Origin: Chthoniobacter flavus
GTDB taxonomy: Bacteria > Verrucomicrobiota > Verrucomicrobiia > Chthoniobacterales > Terrimicrobiaceae
Direction of reading: 5' to 3'
Assembly (NCBI GenBank): GCA_945860745.1
Contig: CAMASH010000021.1
Coordinates: 1-47,923, forward strand
DNA: 47,923 bases
This document shows, one piece after another, positions 30,004 to 37,968 of this stretch (the first letter of the stretch is position 1; the number at the start of each line of letters is the position of its first letter). The notes below the pieces were generated by a model, which saw only the letters and a list, made by a program, of their open reading frames with translations, was not told the DNA's origin and did not search any database. The translations under genes were made by a program, and so were the position numbers.

Positions 30004-32285
30004 ATCTGGCCACTCTCACCGAATTTCTCATCGGCCCGCCCCGGCGGGTGCATCTGATCGGCGTGGCCGGTTCGGGCATGAGCGGCATTGCCGGCCTCGC
30101 CATCGCGCTCGGCCACCGCGTCAGCGGATCCGACAAGGTGATCACGGTCGAAGTCGAGCGCCTGGTGAAAAAGGGGCTGCATTTCCAGACGCCCCACACG
30201 GCGGAGGAGGTGCGTGACGCTGAACTGGTCGTGTACTCGTCGGCCATCAAACCCGGCAACGCCGCCTACGACGAAACCCGCCGGCTCGGCCTGCCCCTGG
30301 TGCGGCGGGCCGACGCCCTCGCCGCCATCATGAATGCCAAAAAAGGCCTTGTCGTCTGCGGCATGCACGGCAAGACCACCACCTCCTCCATGGCCACCCA
30401 TGTTTTGCGCAGCGGCGGACTGAAACCTTCCCACTACGTCGGCGCGGAAATTCCCATCCTCGGCATGAATGCGCGCTGGGATTCCGAGGGGGAATTTTTT
30501 GTGGCGGAGGGCGACGAAAGCGACGGCACTCTCATCAACTATCATCCGGAACACGCCATCGTCCTCAATATCGAACCCGAGCACCTGGATTTTTACAAGG
30601 ACCTCGCCGCCATTGACGCCGTGTATGCCAAGCTCGCCGCGCAGACCCGCGGCAAGGTGATCTATTGCGGCGACGATCCGGGGGCGACCCGGGTTTGCGC
30701 CCACCATCCCGGCGCGGTCAGCTACGGCTGTAACGAGGGCAACGCCTACCGCATCACCGATCTGGTCGCGCAGAACTTCCGCTCGCACTTCACCGTCTGG
30801 CGCGGCGCGGAAAAACTCGGCCAGGCCAGCCTGAACATCCCCGGCGCCCACAACGCGGTGAACGCCCTCGCCGTCATTGCCCTCGCCACCGAAATCGGCC
30901 TGCCCTTCGACAAGATCGCCGCCGCGCTGGACAGCTTCCGCGGGGCCAAGCGCCGCTTCGAGATCCGTTACGAAAGTCCGCGCAATCTGGTGGTGGACGA
31001 CTACGGACACCATCCGACGGAAATTGCCGCCACCATCGCCACGGCCCGCACCGGAAGCTGGCGGCGCGTGCTCGTGATGTTCCAACCGCATCGCTACACC
31101 CGCACGCTGGCGCTCAAAGAGGAATTCGGGCGCGCGTTCCACCAGGCGGACGCCGTTTTTATTGCCAATGTTTATCCCGCCGGTGAGAAGCCGATTCCCG
31201 GAGTTTCCGGCCAGACCATCGTGGATGCCATTCTGGCCAATGGCCACAAAAGCGCCGTTCATCAGCCGGACATCATGAAAATCCATCAGGACGCCGCCGC
31301 GGAAATCGAGGACGGCGACTTGATCCTCAGTCTCGGCGCGGGCAACATCCACGAGGCCGGCGCCCGCCTCCTGGCCGATCTCACCACCCGCGACAAACTC
31401 CTCGAGGCGATGGGACCCGGCGCGATCCGGCTCTACGAACCGCTCTCGCGCCACACCACCATGCGGGTCGGGGGACCGGCCCAATTCTGGGCCGAACCCG
31501 AAACCGAGGAGGGTTTCACCGACCTGGTCTGCCACTGCTTCGACGAAGGCATTCCCTTCATGGTCATGGGCCGCGGGTCGAATCTCCTGGTGCGCGACGG
31601 CGGGATTCCCGGCGTGGTGGCGCACCTTTCCAAGGGCGAGTTCGCCCGCCATGAAGTCCAGGGCCACGAAATCACCGCGGGGGTCGGCCTCAAGCTCAAG
31701 CAACTGACCGCCATCGCCCGCAACGCCGGCCTGGGCGGCTTCGAGTGGATGGAAGGCATTCCCGGCAACCTCGGCGGCAGCCTGCGCATGAACGCCGGAG
31801 CCATGGGCTGGCAAACGTTCGACCAGGTCGTGCGGGTGCGCTATTGCGATCAGGACGGCAACATTTTCACCCGCACTCCCGCCGAAATGGAAGTGCATTA
31901 CCGCGAGGTTTCCACCCTGCGCCAGAACTACGCCCTCTCCGCCACCCTGCGCGGCACGCCGGCCGAGGCGAAGGACATCGAAAGCAAGCTCGGCACCAGC
32001 GAACGCAAACGCCGCGAATCCCAGCCCATCGCCGCCAGCGCGGGTTGCATTTTTAAAAATCCGGTTCAAACTCCGGCCGGAAAACTCATCGAGGAACTGG
32101 GCTTCAAAAATTTCGCCATCGGACACGCCCGCGTCTCCGAGGTGCATGGCAACTTCATCGTCAACGATGGCGGGGCCACCGCGGAAGAGGTCCTCACCCT
32201 CATCGAGGAAATCAAAGCCGCCGCCGCGCGCGAACGCGGCATCGAACTTGAAACGGAAGTGCAGATTGTGGGAGTGGACGCATGA
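30000..32285 (+). CDS. murC-murB: Fused MurC (UDP-MurNAc:L-alanine ligase) and MurB (UDP-MurNAc dehydrogenase)
   Basis: One 761-aa frame carries two consecutive cytoplasmic enzymes. Residues 1-460 are MurC: IGVAGSGMSGIAGLA at the N-terminus, CGMHGKTTTSS (P-loop ~120-130), EGDESDGTLINYHPEHAIVLNIEPEHLDFY and YGHHPTEIAATI. Residues ~470-761 are MurB: TTMRVGGPAQFW, MGRGSNLLVRDGGIPGVV (FAD), GIPGNLGGSLRMNAGA and SAGCIFKNP. At residue 683 the MurB proton donor, normally Ser, is Cys. MurB makes UDP-MurNAc, the MurC substrate, so fusion would channel it. Start set by the ATGA overlap with murG; the end overlaps ddl by ATGA. Confidence 0.96.
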   Translation: MNLATLTEFLIGPPRRVHLIGVAGSGMSGIAGLAIALGHRVSGSDKVITVEVERLVKKGLHFQTPHTAEEVRDAELVVYSSAIKPGNAAYDETRRLGLPLVRRADALAAIMNAKKGLVVCGMHGKTTTSSMATHVLRSGGLKPSHYVGAEIPILGMNARWDSEGEFFVAEGDESDGTLINYHPEHAIVLNIEPEHLDFYKDLAAIDAVYAKLAAQTRGKVIYCGDDPGATRVCAHHPGAVSYGCNEGNAYRITDLVAQNFRSHFTVWRGAEKLGQASLNIPGAHNAVNALAVIALATEIGLPFDKIAAALDSFRGAKRRFEIRYESPRNLVVDDYGHHPTEIAATIATARTGSWRRVLVMFQPHRYTRTLALKEEFGRAFHQADAVFIANVYPAGEKPIPGVSGQTIVDAILANGHKSAVHQPDIMKIHQDAAAEIEDGDLILSLGAGNIHEAGARLLADLTTRDKLLEAMGPGAIRLYEPLSRHTTMRVGGPAQFWAEPETEEGFTDLVCHCFDEGIPFMVMGRGSNLLVRDGGIPGVVAHLSKGEFARHEVQGHEITAGVGLKLKQLTAIARNAGLGGFEWMEGIPGNLGGSLRMNAGAMGWQTFDQVVRVRYCDQDGNIFTRTPAEMEVHYREVSTLRQNYALSATLRGTPAEAKDIESKLGTSERKRRESQPIAASAGCIFKNPVQTPAGKLIEELGFKNFAIGHARVSEVHGNFIVNDGGATAEEVLTLIEEIKAAAARERGIELETEVQIVGVDA

Positions 32286-33217
32286 ACGAAACCGGAATCC
32301 TGAAAAACAAAAATGTCGCCGTCCTGCTGGGCGGTCCCGGCGCGGAACGCGCCGTCTCGCTGCGTTCCGGTGCCGCCGTCGCCCGCGCCCTGACCGCCTG
32401 CGGCGCGCAAGTCACGGAAGTGGACGTGACCGGGCCGGACTTCCAACTCCCGGCGGGCACCGAACTCGCCTTCAACATCCTCCACGGCACCTTCGGCGAG
32501 GACGGACAAATCCAGCAGATTCTGGAAGAGCGCGGCATCCCCTACACCGGCGAGGGCGTCGCGGGCAGCCGCATCGCTTTTGACAAAATTCTCAGCAAAC
32601 AGAAATTTGATGACGCGGGTGTGCCCACCGCCAAATGGCACATCCTCCGCCGCGGCGAAACGCCCGCCATTCCTCCGCCCTGCGTCGTGAAGGCTCCCCG
32701 CCAGGGCTCCAGCGTGGGCGTTCACATCATCAAGGATCCCTCCGAATTCCCTGCCGCCTTCGCGGACTGCTTCCGCTTCGGCGGGGAAATCCTGGTGGAG
32801 GAATTTTTTACCGGACGCGAACTCACCGTCGGGATCCTGGGCCAGGAGGCCCTGCCCATCGTCGAGATCGTCCCGCATGACGGTTTCTACGACTACGAGC
32901 ACAAATACACCAAGGGCGCGTCGGACTATTATGTCCCGGCCGGAATCGGCGAGGAAGCCACCCGCGCCGTGCAGCAGGCCGCCCTGGCGGCCCACCACGC
33001 CCTGGGCCTGGAGGTTTATTCCCGCGTGGACATTTTACTCGCGCCGGACGGACGCCTGAATGTCATGGAAATCAATACCATTCCCGGCATGACCGAAACC
33101 AGCCTGCTGCCCAAGGCCGCCGGCGTGGCCGGACTCGATTTTCCCGCCCTCTGCCAACGCATTGCGGCCCTCTCGCTGGCCCGGATCGAAAATCGACACT
33201 CAAAAATCGAAAATTAG
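32282..33217 (+). CDS. ddl: D-alanine-D-alanine ligase
   Basis: A 311-aa ATP-grasp enzyme making D-Ala-D-Ala for MurF. VLLGGPGAERAVSLRSGAAV (residues ~13-32) is the N-terminal signature with the Glu of the active-site triad. GSRIAFDKILSKQKF, VKAPRQGSSVGV (omega-loop Ser), EEFFTGRELTVGIL and NVMEINTIPGMTETSLLP complete the ATP-grasp fold. The last 11 residues (RIENRHSKIEN) are encoded by an ATCGAAAAT micro-repeat and look like an appended non-conserved tail. One base separates the stop from ftsQ. Confidence 0.96.
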   Translation: MNETGILKNKNVAVLLGGPGAERAVSLRSGAAVARALTACGAQVTEVDVTGPDFQLPAGTELAFNILHGTFGEDGQIQQILEERGIPYTGEGVAGSRIAFDKILSKQKFDDAGVPTAKWHILRRGETPAIPPPCVVKAPRQGSSVGVHIIKDPSEFPAAFADCFRFGGEILVEEFFTGRELTVGILGQEALPIVEIVPHDGFYDYEHKYTKGASDYYVPAGIGEEATRAVQQAALAAHHALGLEVYSRVDILLAPDGRLNVMEINTIPGMTETSLLPKAAGVAGLDFPALCQRIAALSLARIENRHSKIEN

Positions 33218-33218
33218 A

Positions 33219-34169
33219 ATGTCCCGCCGTCCACCACCCCGAAGAGTCAACCGCAGGTCGAACAACGTGTCCTCGCGCGACCACCTGCTCGACGTGCGCA
33301 TCCGCACCTCGACCGCGCGGCGCCGCCGGCAGGAAAAAATCGGGCGCTGGGTCTGGAATATTCTCCTCGTCAGCCTGATCGGCACCGGGGCTTTCTTCGG
33401 CATCCGCGCCGCGCTGGACCGGTTCTTTTTTCAGAATGCGGACTACACCCTGCGGCGCATCACGTTCAATCTCGACGAGGTTCTCACCCGGGAGGAAGCC
33501 CTCGCGCAAACGGGTCTGCGCGAAGGCGTCAACATCTTCTCCCTGGATCTGAACAAGGTGGAAGCCACCCTCGAATCCATTCCGCAGATTCAGAGCGTCC
33601 GCATCGAACGGGAGTTGCCCGATCACCTGACCGTCAGCGTCACCTCCCGCGAACCGGTGGCCTGGGTGGCCGCCGAGGGCGAGAACGACGATCCCTCCGC
33701 CTCCGAAAAATCCCTGCTGGTGGACGCCGCGGGTTTTCTCATGCATCCCCGCCGTGTGCTCCCGGAATACTTTCATCTGCCCGCCATCTACGGGGTGAGA
33801 AGCGACAACGTCCGCGCGGGCGAACCCCTCCAAAGCGAGGATCTCCGCCTGGCCCTGACCCTGATTGACACCGTCGCGCGCCATCCCGAGAGCCTCCTGC
33901 GCATCCGCACCCTGGACATCTCGCGCGGCTATTGCCTCGAAGTCGTCAGCGACCGCAATTCCCGCATCCGTTTTGGCACGACCGATTTTGAAGAGCAACT
34001 CGCGCGTCTCCAGCAACTCCTCACCCATTGCGACGAATCGGGACGCTCGCTGGAAACCGTCAACCTGATGGTCAAGCGCAACACGCCCGTGACTTTTCTT
34101 GTCGCCGCCGCCCCGCCGGTCGAGGCCGCGGTCAAACTTGGACCAACCCCGAAAACCCGGAGAAACTGA
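33219..34169 (+). CDS. ftsQ: Cell division protein FtsQ
   Basis: 316 aa with a basic cytoplasmic N-terminus (~65 residues, many Arg), one membrane helix (WNILLVSLIGTGAFFGI) and a periplasmic POTRA domain. In the POTRA region, DYTLRRITFNLDEVLTREEALAQTGLREG is followed by IFSLDLNKVEATLESIPQIQSVRIERELPDHLTVSVTSREPVAW. FtsQ recruits FtsB/FtsL to the septum. The start at 33219 (MSRRPPPRR) is immediately after the ddl stop. The ftsA start is within the ftsQ stop (TGATG). Confidence 0.93.
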   Translation: MSRRPPPRRVNRRSNNVSSRDHLLDVRIRTSTARRRRQEKIGRWVWNILLVSLIGTGAFFGIRAALDRFFFQNADYTLRRITFNLDEVLTREEALAQTGLREGVNIFSLDLNKVEATLESIPQIQSVRIERELPDHLTVSVTSREPVAWVAAEGENDDPSASEKSLLVDAAGFLMHPRRVLPEYFHLPAIYGVRSDNVRAGEPLQSEDLRLALTLIDTVARHPESLLRIRTLDISRGYCLEVVSDRNSRIRFGTTDFEEQLARLQQLLTHCDESGRSLETVNLMVKRNTPVTFLVAAAPPVEAAVKLGPTPKTRRN

Positions 34170-35386
34170 TGGCGCGCGCGGATATTCTCGTTGGCATCGA
34201 AGTCGGCACCTCCAAGGTCTGCGCCGTGGTGGGCGAGGCCGGCCGCGAAGGCACGATGCGCATCCTCGGCGTCGGCCTGGCCCCCTCGCGCGGGGTGCGC
34301 AAGGGCGAGATCGTGGACCTCGCCATCGCCACCGAATGCGTGCACGACGCCCTCGCCGATGCCGAGACCAACAGCGACGCCGAGATCGCCAGTGTTTCCG
34401 TGGCCGTCTCCGGCAGCCACATCCGCAGTTTCAACAGTCGCGGCGCGATCCCGATTCCCGCCGATCGCTTTGAAATCGACGAAGAGGACGTGCACGAAGT
34501 CGCGGTCAAGGCCCGCGAAATCAACATCCCCACCGAGAACCATTTTCTCCATTCGATCATCCAGCACTACTTCGTCGATGGACAGGAAGGCGTGCTCAAT
34601 CCCGTCGGCATGATGGGCCGCAAACTGGAAGCCGATTTTCACATCATTCACGGCGTCAAGACCCGCCTGCAAAACACCCTGCGCTGCATCAAGGAGAACG
34701 GGATCGAAATTGACGAGATCGTGGTCAATTCCCTCGCCTCCGCCCAGGCGGTGCTCGATCAGCATCAGAAGGACCTCGGAGCCGTCGTCATCGACATGGG
34801 CGGCGGGGTCACGGACTACATTGTCTACGAAAACGGCGTCGTCCGTCACAGCGGGGTCCTGGCCGTGGGCGGCGACCACATCAGCAACGACATTTCCCTC
34901 GGACTGCGCATCCCCCTTACCCGCGCGGAAAAACTCAAGGTGGAGGAAGGTTCCACCCGGCTCGGGGTGGGCACTCCCGGCGAAATGATCGTGTTGAAAA
35001 ACGACGCGGGATTTTCCGGCAAGGAGGTCGAACGCGAAATGCTCAACACCATCATCCACGCCCGCGTGCGGGAAAATTTCGAGCTGATCAAAAAACAGAT
35101 CGAACAGGAAATCCCGCCCCACGCCCTGGGCGCGGGGGTGATGCTCACCGGCGGCTGCAGCCTGCTGCGCGGCATCAAGGATGTGGCCGAATCCGTCTTC
35201 GACCTGCCCGTTCATCTGGCCCGCGACGCGGACGTCTCGGGCCCGAAATCCGTCCTCAACAACCCGCAATATTCCACCGCCATCGGCCTGATCAAATTCG
35301 CCCAGGCCCTCCGGGCCGAGGAGGAGGATCCCGGACTGATCGGCTCGGTCATGCAAAAACTCGGAGGCATGTTCCGCCGGAGGTAA
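34169..35386 (+). CDS. ftsA: Cell division protein FtsA
   Basis: A 405-aa actin-like ATPase that anchors FtsZ to the membrane. LVGIEVGTSKVCAVVGE (residues ~7-23) is phosphate loop 1. SHIRSFNSRGAIPI lies in the 1C domain characteristic of FtsA. VVIDMGGGVTDYIVYENG (~208-225) is phosphate loop 2 and VMLTGGCSLLRGIKD the adenosine motif. The last residues (IGSVMQKLGGMFRRR) form the expected amphipathic membrane-targeting helix. GGAG at 34159-34162 is a likely ribosome site. Confidence 0.96.
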   Translation: MARADILVGIEVGTSKVCAVVGEAGREGTMRILGVGLAPSRGVRKGEIVDLAIATECVHDALADAETNSDAEIASVSVAVSGSHIRSFNSRGAIPIPADRFEIDEEDVHEVAVKAREINIPTENHFLHSIIQHYFVDGQEGVLNPVGMMGRKLEADFHIIHGVKTRLQNTLRCIKENGIEIDEIVVNSLASAQAVLDQHQKDLGAVVIDMGGGVTDYIVYENGVVRHSGVLAVGGDHISNDISLGLRIPLTRAEKLKVEEGSTRLGVGTPGEMIVLKNDAGFSGKEVEREMLNTIIHARVRENFELIKKQIEQEIPPHALGAGVMLTGGCSLLRGIKDVAESVFDLPVHLARDADVSGPKSVLNNPQYSTAIGLIKFAQALRAEEEDPGLIGSVMQKLGGMFRRR

Positions 35387-35394
35387 ATATGAAA

Positions 35395-35489
35395 ATCGGA
35401 AGTTGGAAGTCGGAAGCCGGAAGAAAACGCCGCCGCCGCGCTTTGTCCGTCCATCCTTCCCACTTCCGACTTCCCACCTCCCACTTCCC
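35395..35489. repeat. Inverted GGAAG/CTTCC micro-repeat between ftsA and ftsZ
   Basis: A GGAAGT-type purine array (35395-35423) is followed by a CTTCCCAC-type pyrimidine array (35456-35489). GGAAGTCGGAAG (35405-35416) and CTTCCGACTTCC (35463-35474) are exact reverse complements. The pyrimidine arm abuts the ftsZ ATG, so no Shine-Dalgarno sequence precedes that start, and the RNA could fold into a long hairpin just before ftsZ. Confidence 0.75.
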
Positions 35490-36824
35490 ATGATCCCCTA
35501 TCCCCGCTCAGAAAACCCCGCCGCCGCGCCGCTGGACATTCGCGTCATCGGACTCGGCAATGCCGGCATCCACCTCGCCGACCGCTTGGTCATGGCGGGC
35601 ACTCCCGGGGTGGATGTGCTGGTCATGAACACGGACGCCCAGTCCCTCGCCTCCTCCGTCGCTCCGCGCAAGATCAGCCTCGGCCAGAAAGTCACCCGCG
35701 GCCTCGGGACCGGCGGCGACCCCGAAGTCGGCTACGAGGCCGCCCTGGAATCCCGCGACGAAATCCGCGAAGCCGTCGAAGGCCCGGGCCTTCTCTTCCT
35801 CTGCGCCGGCTTGGGCGGCGGCACCGGTTCCGGCATCGCCCCCGTGGTGGCGGAGACCGCCCGCGAAGCCGGGGCCACCGTTTTCACGCTGGTCACATCG
35901 CCGTTTGAATTCGAAGGCCGCCGCCGCTCCGCCCAGGCCGCGGAAGCCCTCACCGCCCTGACCCGTCACTCCCAGGCCCTGATTCATTTTGAAAACGACC
36001 GCATGGCCGAACTCGCCGCCCCCCGATCCGGCATTGAGGAGACCTTCGCCGCCTCGGACCACACCCTCATCGCCTGCATCCTCTCCCTCATCGAAATCCT
36101 TCGCGGCGGCTCCCCCATGCCCGTCGGGCTGGCTGATCTTCTGGCCGTCGTTGGCGGCGGTTCCGCCCGGGCCTTATTCGGACGCGGCGAAGCGATCGGC
36201 GACAACCGCGCCCACGAAGCCCTCGAACGCGCCTTGAAAAGCCCGCTCCTCGATCGCGGCCGCCTCCTCGGCGAAACCCACGCCGTCATCGCTCATCTCT
36301 CCGGGCCGCCCTCGCTCTCGTTCTCGGAAGTCGCCGCCATCATGCGCGAACTGACCAAGCACACCGCCGATGACGCCGGACTTTTCCTTGGCGTCACCAC
36401 CAGCCCGGATCCATCCGCCCCGGTCAGCGTCACCATCCTGGGCAACTACTCGGCCGATGCAGAAACCCCCGTCGTGCCCGCCGCACCGCCAACCGTCCGG
36501 GCCGAACCCAAAAAACGCCAGCCCCTCCCGTCCCCCGAACCGGCAGATGAAACCGCGCCCGTTGCTGTGGCGGAATCCAAACCGCTTTTCCCCGAAGCTC
36601 CCGCCCCCGAGGAAAAACCCGCCCGCGCCGCCCGGCAAGTTCCCCCGACGCCACACGAACCCAAACCCGCCGCGCCCCCCGCCCCCCAACCCAAGGTGAA
36701 GCAGGAAACCCTCCAGTTCGAATCCGTGGCCCGCGGCCGCTTCGAAAAAAGCGAGCCCACCATCGTGGAAGGCGAGGATCTCGACGTCCCCACCTTCCTG
36801 CGCATGCGCGGGAAAACGAAGTGA
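35490..36824 (+). CDS. ftsZ: Cell division protein FtsZ, divergent
   Basis: A 444-aa tubulin-family GTPase. Conserved are MNTDAQSL (T2), LGTGGDPEVG (T3), AGLGGGTGSGIAPVVAE (T4), LVTSPFEFEGRRR, and the C-terminal peptide EGEDLDVPTFLRMRG that binds FtsA, after a ~100-residue Pro/Ala-rich linker. Two loops deviate. T1 is VIGLGNAGIHLADRL instead of the GGxGGNA form. The T7 synergy loop reads PVGLADLLAVV where E. coli has NVDFADVRTV, so the Asn and first Asp are lost while the second Asp remains. GTP hydrolysis may therefore be weak or altered. Start at 35490; a TTG at 35403 would add repeat-encoded residues. Confidence 0.93.
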   Translation: MIPYPRSENPAAAPLDIRVIGLGNAGIHLADRLVMAGTPGVDVLVMNTDAQSLASSVAPRKISLGQKVTRGLGTGGDPEVGYEAALESRDEIREAVEGPGLLFLCAGLGGGTGSGIAPVVAETAREAGATVFTLVTSPFEFEGRRRSAQAAEALTALTRHSQALIHFENDRMAELAAPRSGIEETFAASDHTLIACILSLIEILRGGSPMPVGLADLLAVVGGGSARALFGRGEAIGDNRAHEALERALKSPLLDRGRLLGETHAVIAHLSGPPSLSFSEVAAIMRELTKHTADDAGLFLGVTTSPDPSAPVSVTILGNYSADAETPVVPAAPPTVRAEPKKRQPLPSPEPADETAPVAVAESKPLFPEAPAPEEKPARAARQVPPTPHEPKPAAPPAPQPKVKQETLQFESVARGRFEKSEPTIVEGEDLDVPTFLRMRGKTK

Positions 36825-36829
36825 CCTCC

Positions 36830-36876
36830 GGGGAGGGTGGGCGTCCCGCCTGCCGATTCGGGCATCCTGCCTGAAT
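36830..36876. repeat. Second copy of the interspersed repeat found before murG
   Basis: About 40 of 47 positions match 28774-28820, ending with the shared CCTGCCTGAA. This copy is a half element without the mirrored arm and lies 6 bases after the ftsZ stop. Confidence 0.65.
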
Positions 36877-36891
36877 CTTCTTTGCCGCCAG

Positions 36892-37155
36892 TTACAGACT
36901 TTTGATCACCTGCCGGATCTCATCATGGAACCCGGGGGCATGAAACCGCAGGCCGCCATCAATCCATTCAAAAACCAGCCGCAACGACAAACCCGACCGG
37001 CACTCAAAGAATTCGCCCCGCAAACGCCGCAGACCACATCCGCCATGCAAATCCGGACGCCCCCGGGCATCACGCGCCGCGTTGATGGCCTCTCCCACAG
37101 CCTGGCGTTCCTCCTTTCCGAACCGACGCAGGCTGGCCAGAAATCGTTCGGTCAA
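36892..37155 (-). CDS. RelE/ParE-like toxin
   Basis: An 87-aa product from a TTG at 37155; the frame also extends upstream to an ATG at 37237 inside the antitoxin gene. FLASLRRFGKEERQAVGEAI is the N-terminal helix pair and RRLRGEFFECRSGLSLRLVFEW with GFHDEIRQVI forms the beta sheet and last helix of the RelE/ParE fold. RelE-type proteins cleave mRNA on ribosomes and ParE-type proteins poison gyrase; which applies here is unclear. The gene follows its presumed antitoxin with no gap and faces ftsZ. Confidence 0.68.
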   Translation of the reverse strand: MTERFLASLRRFGKEERQAVGEAINAARDARGRPDLHGGCGLRRLRGEFFECRSGLSLRLVFEWIDGGLRFHAPGFHDEIRQVIKSL

Positions 37156-37156
37156 C

Positions 37157-37333
37157 TCAACCTTTAAGAGCGGCCTCGATGTCTCCGGTGGAGGTTTTGC
37201 GTCGGCCCGCTTTGCGGTCTTTTTCGCCTTCTTCATGCAACTTTTTCGTAAAACGATCCACTTGCTCCGACGTCGCGCCATATTCGCGAACCGCATAGTC
37301 AGTGGATTCCCCCTGCACCGCCCGCAACGCCAT
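37157..37333 (-). CDS. Putative antitoxin partner of the RelE-like protein
   Basis: A 58-aa acidic/basic helical protein (MALRAVQGESTDYAVREYGA then TSEQVDRFTKKLHEEGEKDRK). The size, its position directly upstream of the toxin and the shared stop/start region suggest an antitoxin. No known DNA-binding fold is evident. Start 37333 is the ATG after a Gly/Arg-rich stretch that looks non-coding. Confidence 0.55.
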   Translation of the reverse strand: MALRAVQGESTDYAVREYGATSEQVDRFTKKLHEEGEKDRKAGRRKTSTGDIEAALKG

Positions 37334-37339
37334 CACCCG

Positions 37340-37734
37340 ATCCCCCCGATGTCCTCGCCTTGGGCCGCACGCTGAAGCCATCGCGGCGTATGCGGTCGGG
37401 GGGGGGGAGGGTTGTTGCAAACTCAATCAAACCACCCTTGGCCGGACGCGCCTCCCCCAAGGGGGAGTCGCTTTCTGGTGAATCGCGCTCCGGAATAGGG
37501 TGCCGGACAAATTTCTTCGGGGAATTCCCCGCAGGGGATGAAATCTCTCCGCCCTGGGTTGCCCCGCCGCTGCGGGACTCCCCCGGGCTCCAAGATCCAG
37601 CCCCGTTGTGGCTCACGGTCTTGCTCTCTTCCAAACAGTTTTCCGGGCAATCCTCTCTCCTGTCTCATCAGAAACTTGTCCTGCACCCACCGCGATCCTA
37701 GGGGCGAGGAATCGCTGGCGAGATTGAAAAACCT
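37340..37734. other. About 0.4 kb without a recognisable gene
   Basis: The stretch contains a 10-G run (37398-37407) and a hairpin CTCCCCC-AA-GGGGGAG (37452-37467). Open frames on both strands are Pro/Gly/Arg-rich and show no domain. It looks like repeat-derived intergenic DNA. Confidence 0.45.
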
Positions 37735-37764
37735 ATGGCAAACTCTGTCCTCCACGGAATCGTC

Positions 37765-37959
37765 ATGACCCGCCACGAATCCTCCCCCGCCATCCTTAAT
37801 CTGCCCGTTTTCGAGGTGGCCCGAAAATCCTCTCCCGCCGAGGCGCCATGGACCCACGAAGAGGCCGTGCGGGCGTTCGAAGAAATCGCGCGGGAATGGC
37901 GCCGGCGGGAATCCCCTTCGTCACGGCGGACCCCATCAGAGATTCCCTTCAAACTCTAG
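37765..37959 (+). CDS. Small hypothetical protein upstream of the recombinase
   Basis: A 64-aa frame from the ATG at 37765 (MTRHESSPAILNLPVFEVAR); an in-frame ATG at 37735 would add ten residues. The second half is a charged helix (EEAVRAFEEIAREWRRRE). No family is recognised. It ends 9 bases before the xer gene, in the same direction, so the two may be co-transcribed. Confidence 0.4.
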   Translation: MTRHESSPAILNLPVFEVARKSSPAEAPWTHEEAVRAFEEIAREWRRRESPSSRRTPSEIPFKL

Positions 37960-37968
37960 CTCTCCCGT

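Noticed and set aside
29754-32147. 797-aa minus-strand open frame opposite murG and murC-murB
   Set aside because: Antisense of recognised genes in high-GC DNA; no domain signal.
33929-35491. 520-aa minus-strand open frame opposite ftsA
   Set aside because: Asp/His/Gly-rich antisense shadow with no motif.
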